NCBI GenBank assembly: GCA_029465975.1
Contig: CM055750.1
Coordinates: 2,156,048 to 2,220,047 of the forward strand
Origin: Dallia pectoralis
Taxonomy: Eukaryota > Chordata > Actinopteri > Esociformes > Umbridae
Direction: 5' to 3'
Length of the DNA: 64,000 nucleotides
Positions 1 to 10,819 of the stretch are shown piece by piece. The translations under genes were made by a program, and so were the position numbers. A model generated the notes under the pieces. That model made no database searches. It saw only the letters and a list, made by a program, of their open reading frames with translations, and was not told the origin of the DNA. Numbering within the stretch: the first letter of the stretch is position 1; each line of letters begins with the position of its first letter.

Positions 1-239
1 GTTAGATTACTTCTACATCATCATTATACACACCGTTGTCTAGAATGACCAAGCAAAAACTGGTTTTAGACGTTTTGGATAATATAATAGAAATACTGAA
101 ATATAGTATACTTGTGTTATCAAGACCGTTTCCTCAGTACTTTGTTGAGAAAATTATAACCTTGACTGATTACACAACAAGCTTGGTACACATGTATTCT
201 CAGATTCTTCTCTGCAGATCCTCTCAAGCTTAGTCAGAA
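1..239. other. unique sequence, nothing recognised
   Basis: AT-rich unique DNA. The 65-codon open frame here has no initiation context, domain or splice pattern that supports coding. Confidence 0.5.
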
Positions 240-425
240 TCTGAGGTCTGAGTGCACCAAAGCCGGTAAATACCTAGCTGTACTTTCGTTCATCTTTTCC
301 TTGATCCCGACTAGTCCTCCAGTCCTGACGGCTGAAAAACATCCCCACAGCATGATGCTGCCACCATCACTCTTCACCATATGGATGGTATTGGCCATGT
401 GATAAGCTGTGTTTGTTTTTGTTTC
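240..425 (-). mobile_element. Tc1-like transposase remnant
   Basis: Read on the minus strand, this stretch encodes a run containing GGSIMLWGCFSA, which matches the conserved core of Tc1-family DDE transposases just before the second catalytic region. Flanking bases resemble the same family, but the frame is not open beyond this block and no terminal inverted repeats are visible. It is a dead internal fragment. Tc1-type transposons move DNA by cut-and-paste and leave many such fragments in fish genomes. Family assignment comes from the motif seen; the exact subfamily is unknown. Confidence 0.75.
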
Positions 426-705
426 GGAAAGCTATAGAAAGAGTATATATTTAAGATATTTAAGAATGACACAGAAAACTGTGTTCTTGAGGGCCTTCAA
501 TCATTGACAATTTACAAAATTGTGTGTAGATTGATGAGAAAAGAAATGTATGTAATCTGTGTCAGAATTCTACCCATGCTGTTTGAAAGGGATATGTACT
601 TTGAAATAAACAGGAATGAGGTTCTGTGTAAATACCGATGACCTTCGTAATACCGTTGACGATATAGTGGATACACAAAACCTCCACAGAAAACACAGAA
701 TGGTT
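426..705. other. unique sequence, nothing recognised
   Basis: AT-rich DNA between the Tc1 fragment and the palindromic repeat copy. No open frame or motif worth reporting. Confidence 0.5.
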
Positions 706-800
706 TGAAGTACCCTATATCCTAAATACTTTTCACCAGAGCTTTAATGAACCTGGTAGTCCACTATATATTAGGGAAGTGTGGCATTTAGGACACGACC
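706..800. repeat. degenerate copy of short palindromic (MITE-like) repeat
   Basis: Two arms, ACCCTATATCCTAAATACTT and CCACTATATATTAGGGAAGT, flank a CCAGAG / CCTGGT centre and end in GGCATTTAGGACAC. The arrangement is the imperfect palindrome (box, TATATAGTG arm, CAGAGC centre, mirrored arm) that I recall as a very common short repeat in salmonid and pike DNA. Related copies occur elsewhere in this window near 10.2, 24.6, 37.4, 60.9 and 63.5 kb. The copy is diverged. Family identity is recalled, not searched. Confidence 0.5.
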
Positions 801-1497
801 GGTGTGCGTTCTGTGTGACTGCTGTAACCTTGATTTTTAATAGACAGGGCTGTTAGAAAACTGCTCTCTCCTTCCCTCCCTAACCCTCTCTCCTTCCCTC
901 CCTCTCTTTCCCACTCTCTCACTCGTTTTATCTTCTAGCGCCATATGTCTGTCATCAGTGGGCATTTTTATCAATCATTGCCCAGAGCCAGTCTCCTGGA
1001 TCCCAAAGGAGTGGATGATCTTTTGCTAAATCAATCTGACTCTCAGGACTGGAGCGGATTCAGGAAAGAAGACAGGCGGATCCCTGCACGCCTTAACCTG
1101 GGGTGACATGTCTACTGTAGTGGGAGTGCTGTGTGTGTGTGTGTGTGTGGTTTGACAGCAACAATGGTGGTTATTGTGTTGCCGTGCCAACGGCCAGGCA
1201 AGATGACACGCGTCCGTCAAAGCTGTCACAACCGCCACACACACTCTCTCTCTCTCTGAGGTTTCTATAACAACGCATCTGCTGACAGACCTCATCTGTG
1301 GGAGAGAGGGAACCGGCCTAAAAACAATTGGAAACCTGCTGATAGAACACTACATTCCACCAGAGCCCAAAGTGCTCCGGTCAAAACTAGTGGACTATAC
1401 AGAGACATATGCAAAGACATTGAACCGGGCCGTAGGATCTGTTTTTTCACTGGTGTACAAGTCTGAGAAACGAGCTTGATCCAGGGAACAGTTAGGA
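801..1497. other. unique sequence with CT-rich and GT tracts
   Basis: Contains a pyrimidine-rich tract at about 861-930 (CTCTCCTTCCCTCC type) and a short (GT)n at about 1133-1149. The 89-codon minus-strand frame at 1026-1295 is largely a translation of simple sequence and is not supported as coding. Confidence 0.5.
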
Positions 1498-1696
1498 AGA
1501 GGTGTGCCAGCCCCTCTGCCCTCCTAGAGGTGTGCCAGCCCCTCTGCCCTCCTAGAGGTGTGCCAGCCCCTCTGCCCTCCTAGAGGTGTGCCAGCCCCTC
1601 TGCCCTCCTAGAGGTGTGCCAGCCCCTCTGCCCTCCTAGAGGTGTGCCAGCCCCTCTGCCCTCCTAGAGGTGTGCCAGCCCCTCTGCCCTCCTAGA
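1498..1696. repeat. 28-bp minisatellite, about 7 copies
   Basis: Head-to-tail copies of a 28-bp unit with core GTGTGCCAGCCCCTCTGCCC. Successive GGTGTG starts are 28 bp apart (1501, 1529 and on). Copies look almost identical, which suggests recent expansion. No function is evident. Confidence 0.95.
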
Positions 1697-2340
1697 AAGC
1701 TCGAAAGATTTGCTACGGGACGTTGAACTTATTAATATGTCTAAACATCATTGAGAGCATCTTCACGGCTAGCATCGTGTTTTGTAAGGCAACTGTGATT
1801 CAGAGGGGGGCGTGAATGCCGGGATGTGTCAACTGGGCTAAGCTTTCCTGTCATCCAGGACCAAAAACACCAGGAAGTGTCAAAGGAAACCCCTGAAATA
1901 GCCAAAGCCCATAGCTGCCCAAATTAGACTATTCCCCATGTCACTGTACACTAAGCGCTACAACACCTAGAACCGACAGAAACCTCTTATTCACGAGCAC
2001 CACTTGCCAGGCCAGTCATGCAAAAGAGTAGAGAAGCCTTTATTACTTAGGTGTCTGGGGTCTTCAATATACTTTAGGAACTTCCTGTACTGTATGTCAA
2101 ATCATTATTATTATATAAAATCAACTGATAAACTCCATATCTAATATATTATATAGTGAATGGGTTATTATTGCTTACTTCACGATAGGGGCTTATTAAT
2201 CAAGGCCACACATCCTCATTCCTAAAGATCCATCCTATGATTGGTTCATTTGGGACCTAATTATTTACCCACCTGATTCACCTCACCTGTGCAAATAGCA
2301 GTGGTACAAAGCAAAGAAATAGGGGATATAGTGGAGAAAT
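1697..2340. other. unique sequence, nothing recognised
   Basis: AT-rich between two arrays, including a TATTATTATATAAAATC-type stretch around 2105-2160. No coding or repeat signature seen. Confidence 0.5.
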
Positions 2341-2919
2341 GTAATGGTGTCTGTAATGGTGTCTGTAATGGTGTGATGGTGTCTGTAATGGTGTGATGGT
2401 GTCTGTAATGGTGTCTGTAATGGTGTCTGTAATGGTGTCTGTAATGGTGTGATGGTGTCTGTAATGGTGTGATGGTGTCTGTAATGGTGTCTGTAATGGT
2501 GTGATGGTGTCTGTAATGGTGTGATGGTGTCTGTAATGGTGTGATGGTGTCTGTAATGGTGTCTGTAATGGTGTGATGGTGTCTGTAATGGTGTGATGGT
2601 GTCTGTAATGGTGTCTGTAATGGTGTGATGGTGTCTGTAATGGTGTGATGGTGTCTGTAATGGTGTGATGGTGTCTGTAATGGTGTGATGGTGTCTGTAA
2701 TGGTGTCTGTAATGGTGTCTGTAATGGTGTGATGGTGTCTGTAATGGTGTGATGGTGTCTGTAATGGTGTCTGTAATGGTGTCTGTAATGGTGTGATGGT
2801 GTCTGTAATGGTGTCTGTAATGGTGTCTGTAATGGTGTGATGGTGTCTGTAATGGTGTGATGGTGTCTGTAATGGTGTGATGGTGTCTGTAATGGTGTCT
2901 GTAATGGTGTGATGGTGTG
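2341..2919. repeat. composite 12/8-bp minisatellite (CTGTAATGGTGT / GATGGTGT)
   Basis: Two related modules alternate irregularly: a 12-mer CTGTAATGGTGT and an 8-mer GATGGTGT, often combined as a 20-bp unit. The minus-strand open frames of 246 and 227 codons across it are repeat translations (TITD, HHYR, PLQT) and not genes. The module order (12-12-8, 12-8, 12-12-12-8) varies, as expected from unequal exchange or slippage. Confidence 0.95.
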
Positions 2920-5900
2920 AAAGGACAACAGCCACTGATGACTCAGGCTGGATTGGGCCATATCTAAGGCTCTGGGTCTCAGGGGAAAATAGTGATGACA
3001 AGAAGGTTCCCCTGGCTATCCTTTGTCAATTGATACACCAGGCGTTTGGGCAACAAACGGTTCGATATTTACACACAACCTGGTGACAGCTGTCTTGTAA
3101 AGGCACTCTTCCTCCGCGTAAAGATCTGTAATACATTTACCGTAGCGGCTAATATCGCCAGGTTTACCGGATGCTGCTGAACACAGTAAACGAAAAATGA
3201 TGAGGCCAGTAGAAGCATAACAGAATCTGGGACACAGAATGAAATAACCAAATGAAATCACGCTCATCTGATCATAGACTTATGGATTAATCACTTCTAC
3301 CCTTCGGACATTAGCTACGGTCGCTACGTGCAATCTCTGAATATAGCCACGTTATGGTCATTCTTTTTTATTTATTTTCTGTGTACATAGTAAATACATA
3401 TTCTGTATTCTTGATTGTTGTTTTTTCTTTGAATTGTTTGAAATTCACTGTTACTGTATATTTTATGAATACAATTTAATTTCAGTTGATATGGATGAAG
3501 ACTTGAGCGTAATGTCCCAGTACTCTCTCTCTGTGTGTGTGTCTGTGTGTGTGTGTGTGTGGTAAAGTCGCCAAATAACCTTTCGTTCATCATAAAGGGA
3601 CAAACAAATGAAACGACAGTCATATCCTGCCACAGGGACAGCCAAATAACCATATCCAAACCCTTTTGTCTTCTTGGGGGTAGTTCAATAAGAATTCTGC
3701 TTTTTGTAACTGATAACAGACATGAGTGTCTTAACATGAGCTGGAACTAGAACTTGGTGCTTGTGACGAGACTGTTTCACATCATTCCCACAGAAAAACA
3801 TCTGCCGCATTATATCACTAATGATGATTCCATTCCCTTCTAAACCATAACTCAAAAACCAATATGTTCCAATTTGGAGTACAGAACTATTAGAGCCTTT
3901 AGGATGGATATGGTTTCGAATTACCAAGTGCTACAGCGCACTGAAGACCAGAAGGTCACCTGATCTTATCCCGTTATTGAATTTGATTCATCGGATCGGT
4001 CGCTAAATCTGATTTATACACTCAGTTTTAGTTGAACATCTTTTCTCACACACACGGACCTCATAGGCAGAGACGGTACGGAGAGACGGTACGGAGAGAT
4101 GGTACAGTGTAAATTAAGCTTTAGTGCAGGAACAAACGGTCACTGGTGTAAGTAGGAATGGGTTCTCAATCATACTTACCCTGTAAATAAGGGGGGAAAA
4201 GCGGTCATGGGAATGTTTAACTGTAACGTATCACAAGCAAATTAGTGTAGAATTACTGTAAACGTCAAGAAGGACCTTTGCCTGGTTTTGCCGGATGAAA
4301 GCCAAATCATGTGTACATCTACGTATATTATTGCAAACCATTTCAGTTCAGCAAACAATTTTCAGTATCTTGGCAAGAACAAAACAATCTGAGGTTTCAT
4401 TCAATTTAAAAAATGTGTTACAACTTTGAATGGCTAGTACCTATACCTAAACATGGTATCATGGCACCGTCAGCATTGAGCAATGAAAATGCCAAACAAG
4501 GTGTGGATTTTGATATGACAGGTGAGAAGGAAGCTACACTCACCAAAACAGAACACCGGCCTCTAGAAAGCTAGTGATGTAAACATGATGACAAGCTTTC
4601 CATCCCATCCTGCAAACTGCACCGTATACTGACAGGCCATGTGTCTTTGCTCTGGAGACTTCTAGAACAGTAACAATATCCCTAGCTGACATTGTCTGCT
4701 GAGTTGATTGATTTTACGTACAAAATGTCAAGTGGAAAACGTTGTTTGAAGTCAGGTTCAAACTCAAGTCAAAAGCAACAGCAGAGTTTATTTAGATATC
4801 ATTGTGATATTAATGATTTCAATTTTAGACGGGTAACAAAACTGTAACAGATTGAACTCTGACCTGCCCTGTCTGGTAAATGATCTCTGAAAAAACATCA
4901 CTCTTGGTAACAACAGTAGACTTGAGTCAGCTCTCACTTCACAATATGACACAGCTCGTGTGACTGAGTCAATTAAAATGTAAAAATAGCCCAAGCAAGT
5001 CGCTCATAATTACCAAAAGAACCATCTAGAACTCAGGTCATAAGTAATCCACTGAAAACGGATACGCCCTCTGTGCTCGTCGCCTACCCTACCAAGACTG
5101 CCTACCTCCAACACAGCACATTGCCTTCTCAAGGCCAAATCAGGCATAAAAAACCAAAGCTCAGTCGCCATAAGAGTTGGTGAGTCTCTGGGGAGCAGAT
5201 TTATCATAGCAGTCATCAGAGAAGCTCTCACTTCAGCCTTACTAAAGCCCTCTGCAAAGTCTTTACAATGATTTATCGCTCTACATAGATGCGTCCTGGC
5301 TTTGTCATGGTTTAGTGCAGCAACACTGGGCAGAAGAGACACACTCAACAGACAGACGATTTTCCTCTCTCTTAATCTCACACCCTCGCCGCCTCACTCC
5401 TGCTTTCACTCTGTTCTCACGACCGCCAGTGCCTTAGCGCTCACTCAATTACAGACGTCGAAAGCCATTTCTTGCTCTTTCTCTCATTTCAGAACGAAAA
5501 CGCCACGTATTATTTCGTCCATTCATTGGAGACATGCACAGGCCATGCCGTTTGCGTCGGCTCCTCTTGTGCAAGTCTCTGCCGTCACACGGTCGGCTAC
5601 GCGATAGCACCTATAGCGACGCCAACACCGTAATATCATTGAAGGAGGGACACAGCACAGCCTGCTCCGAAACTGATGGAGGCAGGGGTTGGTGAAAAAG
5701 AAAAATCTGAGACAAGGGAGTAACCTGATGATTCAATACGCTGCATGACATCTGATATTGTGATCGTCATCTGATAGGCCGCTGACCAACCATTCAGGTT
5801 TCCTGTTTCACCTGAATACGTGAACTGTCCTTCGATAATGCAGCAGGCTGTGTACTAGGAACTGTTTATTTACCCCCTGTCGTAATGACTCAGATGCTGG

Positions 5901-7034
5901 TTACTAAATGGCGTCCTGTTTCCCAGATACTTCCATTTGTTTTGACACATTTTTGGATCCACAGTCTGAGATTGCAGTGCCATGTGTAGAATTATCTCAC
6001 GGTTCTTATCACTTTCGATCTACTTCTTGCAATTGAATGTCACCCAGAGAACCTATGATGAATGTGGGAGGGAATGACAGGTGAAGTGGTCCTTAAAAAA
6101 GATCAGAGAACGTTTCAGAGTACCAGACAAAGCTAGGAGAGAATAGCTTCCTTTCGACTACCAGCCAGTGACAGAGTAAGAAAGCCGCAGAAATACAGTG
6201 CCAGCCAAGAGGAGAGAAACACAGAGGACACAGATAGAGAGCCAGACAGAGAGGGAGAAGATGAGCCAGAAGAAGGGAGGGTTCTGTATTTTCTTCTTTC
6301 AAAGTTATGACATTTGATTTTGTCTGGCTGTCTGGTTTAGTGCGACAGGCGATGGGGGAGGGGGGTTTGATACATCTCCATATTCTCACAACTCATCCTC
6401 ACCTATACTTTTCCTCTCGTTCTCATTACTGTCCATCTTTGCTTTCATTTCCTAAATCTTTGTCATCTCAGCCCCGTCGCCGCATCTCCACGCTGTGTTC
6501 CGTTTCTACTGAGCTCTCGCTCATTTGTCAGCCGGTCGGTCTCCCTCTCTTTTCTCTTCACGCTGCTTTACATCTCCAGATGACAAACGATAATGGCCCT
6601 TAGCCCCTGATGTATAGAGAATTTAGCAATCAGCCTCTCTGCGTGACACGTTCCACGATAGGGCTCATTTAGAGGAAAGATTCAAACGCGACACAATCAG
6701 AGCTGGATTGCCAAGCGGAGAGCCGGGCGCTCCCCTCCCACAACCCACTTAGGCGATCAGAGCAAGAAAATTGTCTAAACTGTTGAAATGCATGAGTTTA
6801 AGAACATGAAAACAGTTCTCATGTATGTTAAAAGGGCCCACTAGAGATCAGTGCCCCTTGGTAAAGTAGAGAACTTGTTTTATGTAATGGTATGGTAATA
6901 CATAGGCACAGATTAGTGTGTGAAACAAACACACAATCAGGACATAAGAAACCTAAGCTAAGCTAACTAATCCTTCACTGAACAAACACCACACCTACCC
7001 CTGTCATTGTAGCTGAAAGTTAAACATCAGGCTG

Positions 7035-7037
<3 letters not shown>
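2920..7037. other. 4.1 kb of mostly unique non-coding DNA
   Basis: No exon, RNA gene or mobile element could be recognised. A (GT)n tract lies at about 3525-3561, a short GAGACGGTAC repeat at about 4071-4105, and AG-rich sequence at about 6180-6280. Open frames of up to 123 codons (for example 5010-5381 minus and 5302-5607 plus, which overlap on opposite strands) show neither domains nor splice context and are taken as chance. Confidence 0.5.

Positions 7038-7077
<40 letters not shown>
7038..7077. repeat. (AT)n microsatellite
   Basis: About 20 uninterrupted AT dinucleotides. Confidence 0.97.
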
Positions 7078-7080
<3 letters not shown>

Positions 7081-7488
7081 TCTACCACACATTGTTCCAG
7101 TGTACATTAGCACTGTATCACTGTCAATTAATATGTGGTAATTAAAAGCTGGTCTTTGTGCAGAACAGTTGTGTCAATTAATTAAAATGTAACGTTGACA
7201 TAGTAATTATCTGCATTATGCAATGAAATGTTAACGTGAACCAGGCGAAGATATGAACTACACTTTCACCTGATCATAAATTATTCTTCTATTAATGATC
7301 AATGAAAACAAGATTGCGACGAATGTGTGAGCACTTTGTGACACATGTGTGTGGGTGTGGCCCATTCATAAATATGCGTAACCATTTTTACAAAGCGTAA
7401 ATATTGCTAAATTTTATTAGAATGTTTCCTCATCAAAACTGTCATCACAGTACATATCACATCACGCCAAAGAGTAAACAAACTACAG
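7078..7488. other. unique AT-rich sequence
   Basis: AATTAATTAAAAT-type sequence upstream of the 45-bp minisatellite. No coding signal. Confidence 0.5.
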
Positions 7489-7553
7489 TGATCATCATAT
7501 CGGGGTCATTATCAGATACCACAGACTACTGTATTACCAACATATCGTGGTCA
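7489..7553. repeat. left part of 45-bp minisatellite, cut off by retrotransposon
   Basis: About one and a half copies of the unit found at 9341-9873 (core CAGATACCACAGACTACTGT, ending ATATCGTGGTCA). The copy ends in GTGGTCA at 7553, and the next expected bases (TTATCAG) appear only at 9341, after the retrotransposon. The two parts were therefore one array before insertion. Confidence 0.9.
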
Positions 7554-9340
7554 GAAGTTTGGAGAAGCTATGGAGAAGGACTTTCGGTCGGCACCAAAAT
7601 GCTTCTGGAAAACCGTTCGGCACCTCAGAAGGGGAAAACGGAGAACCATCCAAGCTGTGTACAGTAGGGATGGGACACTGTTGACCTCAACTGATGATGT
7701 GATCGGGCGCTGGAAAGAGCATTTTGAGGAGCTCCTGAATCCAACCTACACGCCCTCTAGTATAGAGGCAGAACTGGAGGCTGATGGAGGGTCATCGTCA
7801 GTTTCCCTGGGGGAAGTCGCTGAGGTAGTCAAACAACTCCACAGTGGCAAAGCCCCAGGGACTGATGAGATTTGTCCAGAAATGCTAAAAGCTTTGGGTG
7901 GGGAAGGGCTGTCATGGTTGACACGCCTCTTCAACATTGCATGGAAGTCTGGGACAGTGCCAGAGGAGTGGCAGACCGGGGTGGTGGTTCCCCTCTTTAA
8001 AAAGGGGGACCAGAGAGTGTGTGCCAATTACAGAGGTATCACACTCCTCAGCCTCCCTGGTAAAGTGTACTCCAAAGTGCTGGAAAGGAGGGTTCGGCCA
8101 ATAGTCGAACCTCAGATTGAAGAGGAACAATGCGGTTTTCGTCCTGGCCGGGAACCACGGACCAGCTCTTTACTCTCGCAAGGATCCTGGAGGGGGCCTG
8201 GGAGTATGCCCATCCAGTCTACATGTGTTTTGTGGATCTGGAGAAGGCGTATGACCGGGTACCCCGGGATCTTTTGTGGGAGGTGCTGCGGGAGTATGGG
8301 GTGAGGGGGTCTCTTCTCAGGGCCATCCAATCTCTGTACGCTCAAAGCATGAGCTGTGTCCGTGTCCTCGGCAGTAAGTCGGATTCGTTCCAGGTGGGGG
8401 TTGGCCTCCGCCAGGGCTGCGCTTTGTCACCAATCCTGTTTGTAATATTCATGGACAGGATATCAAGGCGTAGTCATGGGGGGGAGGGGTTCCCGTTCGG
8501 TGGGCTGATGGTCACATCACTGCTTTTTGCGGATGATGTGGTCCTGATGGCCTCATCGGTCGGTGACCTTCAGCACTCACTGGATCGGTTCGCAGCCGAG
8601 TGTGAAGCGGCTGGGATGAGGGTTAGCACCTCTAAATCTGAGGCCATGACTCTCAGAAGGAAACCGGTGGAGTGCCTACTCCGGGTAGGGAATGAGTCCT
8701 TACTCCAAGTGAAGGAGTTCAAGTACCTCGGGGTCTTGTTCGCGAGTGAGGGAACAATGGAGCGGGAGATTGGTCGGAGGATCGGAGCAGCGGGGGCGGT
8801 GTTGCATTCGCTTCACCGCACCGTTGTGACGAAAAGAGAGCTGAGCCGAAAGGCAAAGCTCTCGATCTACCGGTCAATCTTTGTTCCTACCCTCACCTAT
8901 GGTCATGAAAGCTGGGTCATGACCGAAAGAACGAGATCGCGGGTACAAGCGGCCGAAATGGGTTTTCTCAGAAAGGTGGCTGGCCTCTCCCTTAGGGATA
9001 GGGTGAGAAGCTCAGTCATCCGAGAGGAACTCGGAGTAGAGCCGCTGCTCCTTTGCATAGAAAGGAGCCAGTTGAGGTGGTTCGGGCATCTTGTACGAAT
9101 GCCACCTGGGCGCCTCCCTAGAGAGGTGTTCCAGGCACGTCCAGCTGGGAGGAGACCTCGGGGAAGACCCGGGACTAGGTGGAGAGATTATATCTCCACA
9201 CTGGCCTGGGAACGCCTCGGGATTCCCCAGTCAGAGCTGGCTAATGTTGCCCGGGAAAGGGAAGTTTGGGGTCCCCTGCTAGAGCTGCTACCCCCGCGAC
9301 CCGACCCCGGATAAGCGGTTGAAGATGAGATGAGATGAGA
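7554..9340 (+). mobile_element. 5'-truncated non-LTR retrotransposon (LINE) inserted in minisatellite
   Basis: A 1.79-kb insertion carrying most of a reverse transcriptase and ending in a short GATGA-type tail (about 9322-9340), typical of non-LTR elements that end in simple repeats rather than poly(A). The endonuclease domain that should precede the RT is absent, so the copy is 5'-truncated, which is usual for LINE insertions by target-primed reverse transcription. The left edge abuts GTGGTCA and the right edge abuts TTATCAG of the interrupted minisatellite. No clear target-site duplication is visible, possibly because the target is itself repetitive. The clade is uncertain: an LRWFGH motif and a GRPxTRWRDYI motif near the C-terminus and no visible RNase H suggest an RTE- or I/Nimb-like fish LINE. 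Confidence 0.88.
7570..9314 (+). pseudogene. reverse transcriptase ORF of the LINE, one frameshift
   Basis: The product would copy LINE RNA into DNA at a nicked genomic site. Two overlapping frames (7570-8304 and 8130-9314) together cover the RT domain in the expected order: GKAPGTDEICPEML, then FKKGDQRVCANYRGITLL, then CGFRPG in the first frame; motif A FVDLEKAYDRVP, motif B GLRQGCALSPILF, catalytic motif C LLFADDVVLM and VKEFKYLGVLF in the second. A C-terminal segment holds LRWFGHLVRMP and RGRPGTRWRDYI. The frames separate near 8150, just after CGFRPG, where one base appears to be missing. Catalytic aspartates (FADD) are kept and I see no internal stops in the second frame, so the copy looks fairly young. 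It cannot be autonomous because the endonuclease region is missing. Its first Met at 7570 is an accident of truncation. Confidence 0.88.
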
Positions 9341-9873
9341 TTATCAGATACCACAGACTACTGTATTACCAACATATCGTGGTCATTATCAGATACCACA
9401 GACTACTGTATTACCATCATATCGTGGTCATTATCAGATACCACAGACTACTGTATTACCATCATATCGTGGTCATTATCAGATACCACAGACTACTGTA
9501 TTACCAACATATCGTGGTCATTCAGATACCACAGACTACTGTATTACCATCATATCGTGGTCATTATCAGATACCACAGACTACTGTATTACCATCATAT
9601 CGTGGTCATTATCAGATACCACAGACTACTGTATTACCATCATATCGTGGTCATTATCAGATACCACAGACTACTGTATTACCAACATATCGTGGTCATT
9701 ATCAGATACCACAGACTACTGTATTACCATCATATCGTGGTCATTATCAGATACCACAGACTACTGTATTACCATCATATCGTGGTCATTATCAGATACC
9801 ACAGACTACTGTATTACCATCATATCGTGGTCATTATCAGATACCACAGACTACTGTATTACCATCATATCGT
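9341..9873. repeat. 45-bp minisatellite, about 12 copies
   Basis: Tandem 45-bp unit with core CAGATACCACAGACTACTGT and ATATCGTGGTCATTA. Two variants occur (ACCAACATATC and ACCATCATATC), and one copy at about 9521 lacks 3 bp (GGTCATTCAG). Unit length is a multiple of three, which explains the 188- and 186-codon frames through it; these are not genes. The left part of the array lies beyond the LINE at 7489-7553. Confidence 0.95.
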
Positions 9874-10430
9874 CCAACCCATCCAGGCCTTACCACTTTG
9901 ACGAGGCACCAGAGGAAAGGTTTTTACTTTGTGTCATGACTCGAGTAAGGCCAGGATATTCTGACAGCCTATTATTCACCTTGCAGTGTGTTGTGCTGTG
10001 TAAGGACAACCCATATGCATGTCAATCTCTGGCTCAAGACTTGTGTTAATATGGAATCAGAGGCTCGTCTGCTGCCAGTATCTCTCCCTCTGTGTGTGAG
10101 GATGAAAAACATGGAATCACGTCAAATCCAGACTAGGCAGGGGAGCGTGGCGTGTGTGTAGCCAGGAAGAGAGGCACCGACACTGGGCAGCCACGGGCAG
10201 CACCCCGCCTCCTTTGTGTGTGCATCCCAAATGGGCGTCTTATACCCTGTGTAGTGCCCTACTTTAAGTCAAGGCACATGGGGGTCTTTTGGATGTGGAT
10301 GCTTCTGTTCGTCTGTAATCTGTTGGATTTACATGATCGTGCCTCGAAGGAGTTAAACAAATCTCACTCTCTACGATGTGCCTTTTTGGATCGACCTAGC
10401 TTAAAAGCATTAGTCTCTACCTGACAATGG
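9874..10430. other. mostly unique sequence with half of a palindromic repeat
   Basis: At 10222-10285 the run CATCCCAAATGGGCGTCTTA, then TATACCCTGTGTAGTGCCCT, resembles one arm of the short palindromic repeat also seen near 0.7, 24.6, 37.4 and 60.9 kb. The remainder shows nothing recognisable. Confidence 0.45.
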
Positions 10431-10815
10431 TGTCACAGGCCGGCTCATGACCTGTGGCAAGAATGAGGGGACGCAGACAACATGTATAGGCCAATTAACA
10501 AGAGCGTGTTTATTATAAATCCAACCATCTACTTTAACCAAAGAAAAGGAAGTGAGAGTGTGTGAATGTCATAATGTATGGTGCATGTGAAATGCATGGC
10601 TGTGTGGATATTGGGTGTGTACATGACTCGGATGAGAAACTAAGGCATAAGTATAAAGGCACAAACAAAACAGGATCATACCTGGAGGAGCAGAGAGAGA
10701 GAGAGGTTAGTGGAGCAGTGTTAAATAACCTGAGCCCAGGTGGCTCCAATCACAAACGACCCTCCCCCGCCTGCAGAAGGAACCGCCCCTGCCAGGCAGA
10801 GGAGGGGCCGTGACA
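10431..10815. mobile_element. short non-autonomous DNA element with terminal inverted repeats
   Basis: The left end TGTCACAGGCC matches the reverse complement of the right end GGGGCCGTGACA with one mismatch. ATGG immediately flanks both ends (10427-10430 and 10816-10819), consistent with a 4-bp target-site duplication. The 385-bp interior has no transposase frame, so the element would depend on an enzyme from elsewhere. Superfamily is not assigned. The inverted repeats are short, so chance is possible but unlikely given the flanking duplication. Confidence 0.55.
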
Positions 10816-10819
10816 ATGG

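Noticed and set aside
5010..5607. Overlapping opposite-strand frames of 123 and 101 codons
   Set aside because: No domain, start context or conservation evidence; mutual overlap suggests chance.
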